Part shown: piece by piece, positions 5,908-7,940 of the stretch
How positions within the stretch are numbered: position 1 is the stretch's first letter
Layout of the letters: the number at the start of each line of letters is the position of its first letter
Origin: an uncultured Desulfobacterales bacterium
GTDB taxonomy: Bacteria > Desulfobacterota > Desulfobacteria > Desulfobacterales > G020354645
Direction: 5' to 3'
Length of the DNA stretch: 7,940 nucleotides
NCBI GenBank assembly: GCA_947259865.1
Contig: CAMYNZ010000171.1
Location: 1 to 7,940 of the forward strand
Notes under the pieces: model-generated
The model's database searches: none
The model's input: only the letters and a program-made list of their open reading frames with translations
Told to the model about the DNA's origin: nothing
Translations under genes and position numbers: made by a program

Positions 5908-6309
5908 ATGAAAGAGATCGGTGAATTAAATTTACCTGATGATTTGCGTTATGCTGAAGATCATGAATGGGCCCGGTCCGAGAGCGGCAATATCCGGATC
6001 GGCATCGATGACTATGCCCAGGACCAGCTCGGCGATATCGTTTATGTGGATCTGCCCCAGGTGGGGGATACCTTTGCGAAAGGCGAGGAATTCGGCTCGG
6101 TGGAATCGGTCAAGGCGGTATCTGAACTATACCTGCCAATAGGAGGGGAAGTTATCGAAATAAATTCAAAACTCGAAGATTCGCCGGAATTGGTCAATGG
6201 CAGCCCTTATGATGATGGGTGGATGGTTGTGGTTAAGCCCGCTGACCCTGCCGATCTCGATGCTTTAATGGACAAGGATGCATACCTCGAAATGCTGAAA
6301 GGACAATAA
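5908..6309 (+). CDS. gcvH: Glycine cleavage system H protein
   Basis: This is the lipoyl carrier of the glycine cleavage system. It accepts the aminomethyl group from the decarboxylase (GcvPA/GcvPB), passes it to T protein, and is re-oxidised by dihydrolipoamide dehydrogenase in the cytoplasm. The 133-residue product has the normal length. Visible hallmarks are EDHEWAR (17-23), IRIGIDDYAQDQLGDIVYVDLPQVG, and the lipoylation site SVESVKAVSE with the acceptor Lys69 (codon 6112-6114), followed by LYLPIGGEVIEIN and DGWMVVV. A strong GAGGAGG (5894-5900) precedes the ATG by seven bases. It is followed two bases later by gcvPA, so the two are co-translated. A glyoxylate-reductive (reverse) direction is also possible in anaerobes. 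Lipoylation enzymes are not in the window. Confidence 0.97.
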   Translation: MKEIGELNLPDDLRYAEDHEWARSESGNIRIGIDDYAQDQLGDIVYVDLPQVGDTFAKGEEFGSVESVKAVSELYLPIGGEVIEINSKLEDSPELVNGSPYDDGWMVVVKPADPADLDALMDKDAYLEMLKGQ

Positions 6310-6311
6310 AC

Positions 6312-7639
<1,328 letters not shown>

Positions 7640-7643
<4 letters not shown>

Positions 7644-7940
7644 TCGATACACTAGGAACAAGCGGTTTAATCCTCAATGAGCCCCTGCTGTGGGAAAAAG
7701 GCAGAAAAGGAAGATCCGGTTTTTCCCTTCCCAGACGTGATGTGGAATCCAGCCCCCTGGATCCGGCATTGGCCGGTGATGGCCCCGATTTTCCGGATTT
7801 GAGTGAAGTCGATGTCTTACGCCATTACACCCGGCTTTCTACCTGGAATTTCGGGGTGGACACCGGCATGTATCCGCTGGGTTCCTGCACTATGAAATAC
7901 AATCCGAAAACAAACGAGAGGCAGGCGAGCTTGCCGGGAT
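7640..7940 (+). CDS. gcvPB: Glycine dehydrogenase (decarboxylating) subunit 2, GcvPB (partial, C-terminus outside window)
   Basis: This is the catalytic PLP-binding beta subunit of the split P protein. Translating from the ATG at 7640 gives 100 residues before the window ends, out of about 480-500 expected. The diagnostic segment GVDTGMYPLGSCTMKYNPK (residues 72-90), followed by TNE, is near-invariant in GcvPB, and SLPRRDVE earlier also fits. The Schiff-base lysine and most of the PLP pocket lie beyond the window. The start overlaps the gcvPA stop (ATGA), and GGGAGGT (7627-7633) gives a strong ribosome site seven bases upstream. No frameshift is seen in the visible part. Confidence 0.95.

Overview
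The window carries two divergent gene blocks separated by an AT-rich spacer of about 515 bp. It looks like chromosomal DNA of a Gram-negative anaerobe of the sulfate-reducing deltaproteobacterial type (Desulfobacterota). The grounds for that are a lipoprotein-type binding protein with a LivHMGF transporter, strong AGGAGG ribosome sites, and a two-subunit (GcvPA/GcvPB) glycine decarboxylase. The taxonomic placement is an inference and only moderately sure.

Minus strand, positions 4884 down to 1: a complete branched-chain/hydrophobic amino acid ABC transporter operon. In transcription order it runs: substrate-binding lipoprotein (3706-4884), a strong intrinsic-terminator-like hairpin (3581-3617), permease livH (2635-3558), permease livM (1251-2558), ATPase livG (479-1249) and ATPase livF (1-479, cut by the window edge). 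livM, livG and livF are packed with a 1-base gap or a 1-base overlap. The hairpin between the binding protein and the membrane components suggests partial termination, giving more binding protein than transporter.

Spacer, 4885-5399: no gene is recognisable. It holds candidate promoters firing in both directions. On the lrp side there are three ATCAA/TTGAT-type inverted repeats whose centres lie about 50 bp apart, which are candidate sites for the adjacent Lrp/AsnC regulator.

Plus strand, 5400 to 7940: an Lrp/AsnC-family regulator (5400-5843), then glycine cleavage genes gcvH (5908-6309), gcvPA (6312-7643) and gcvPB (7640 to the window end, cut). Tight spacing and an ATGA overlap mark one operon. 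gcvT, the dihydrolipoamide dehydrogenase gene and lipoylation genes are not in the window.

Read together, the locus pairs an amino acid uptake system with a glycine-degrading system around a feast/famine-type regulator. In E. coli, Lrp controls both liv and gcv operons, although they are unlinked there. Here a member of the same regulator family lies between the two, so coordinated control is a reasonable hypothesis. Nothing in the window amounts to a clearly new system: the genes are well-known families and the interest is in the arrangement and the regulatory DNA.
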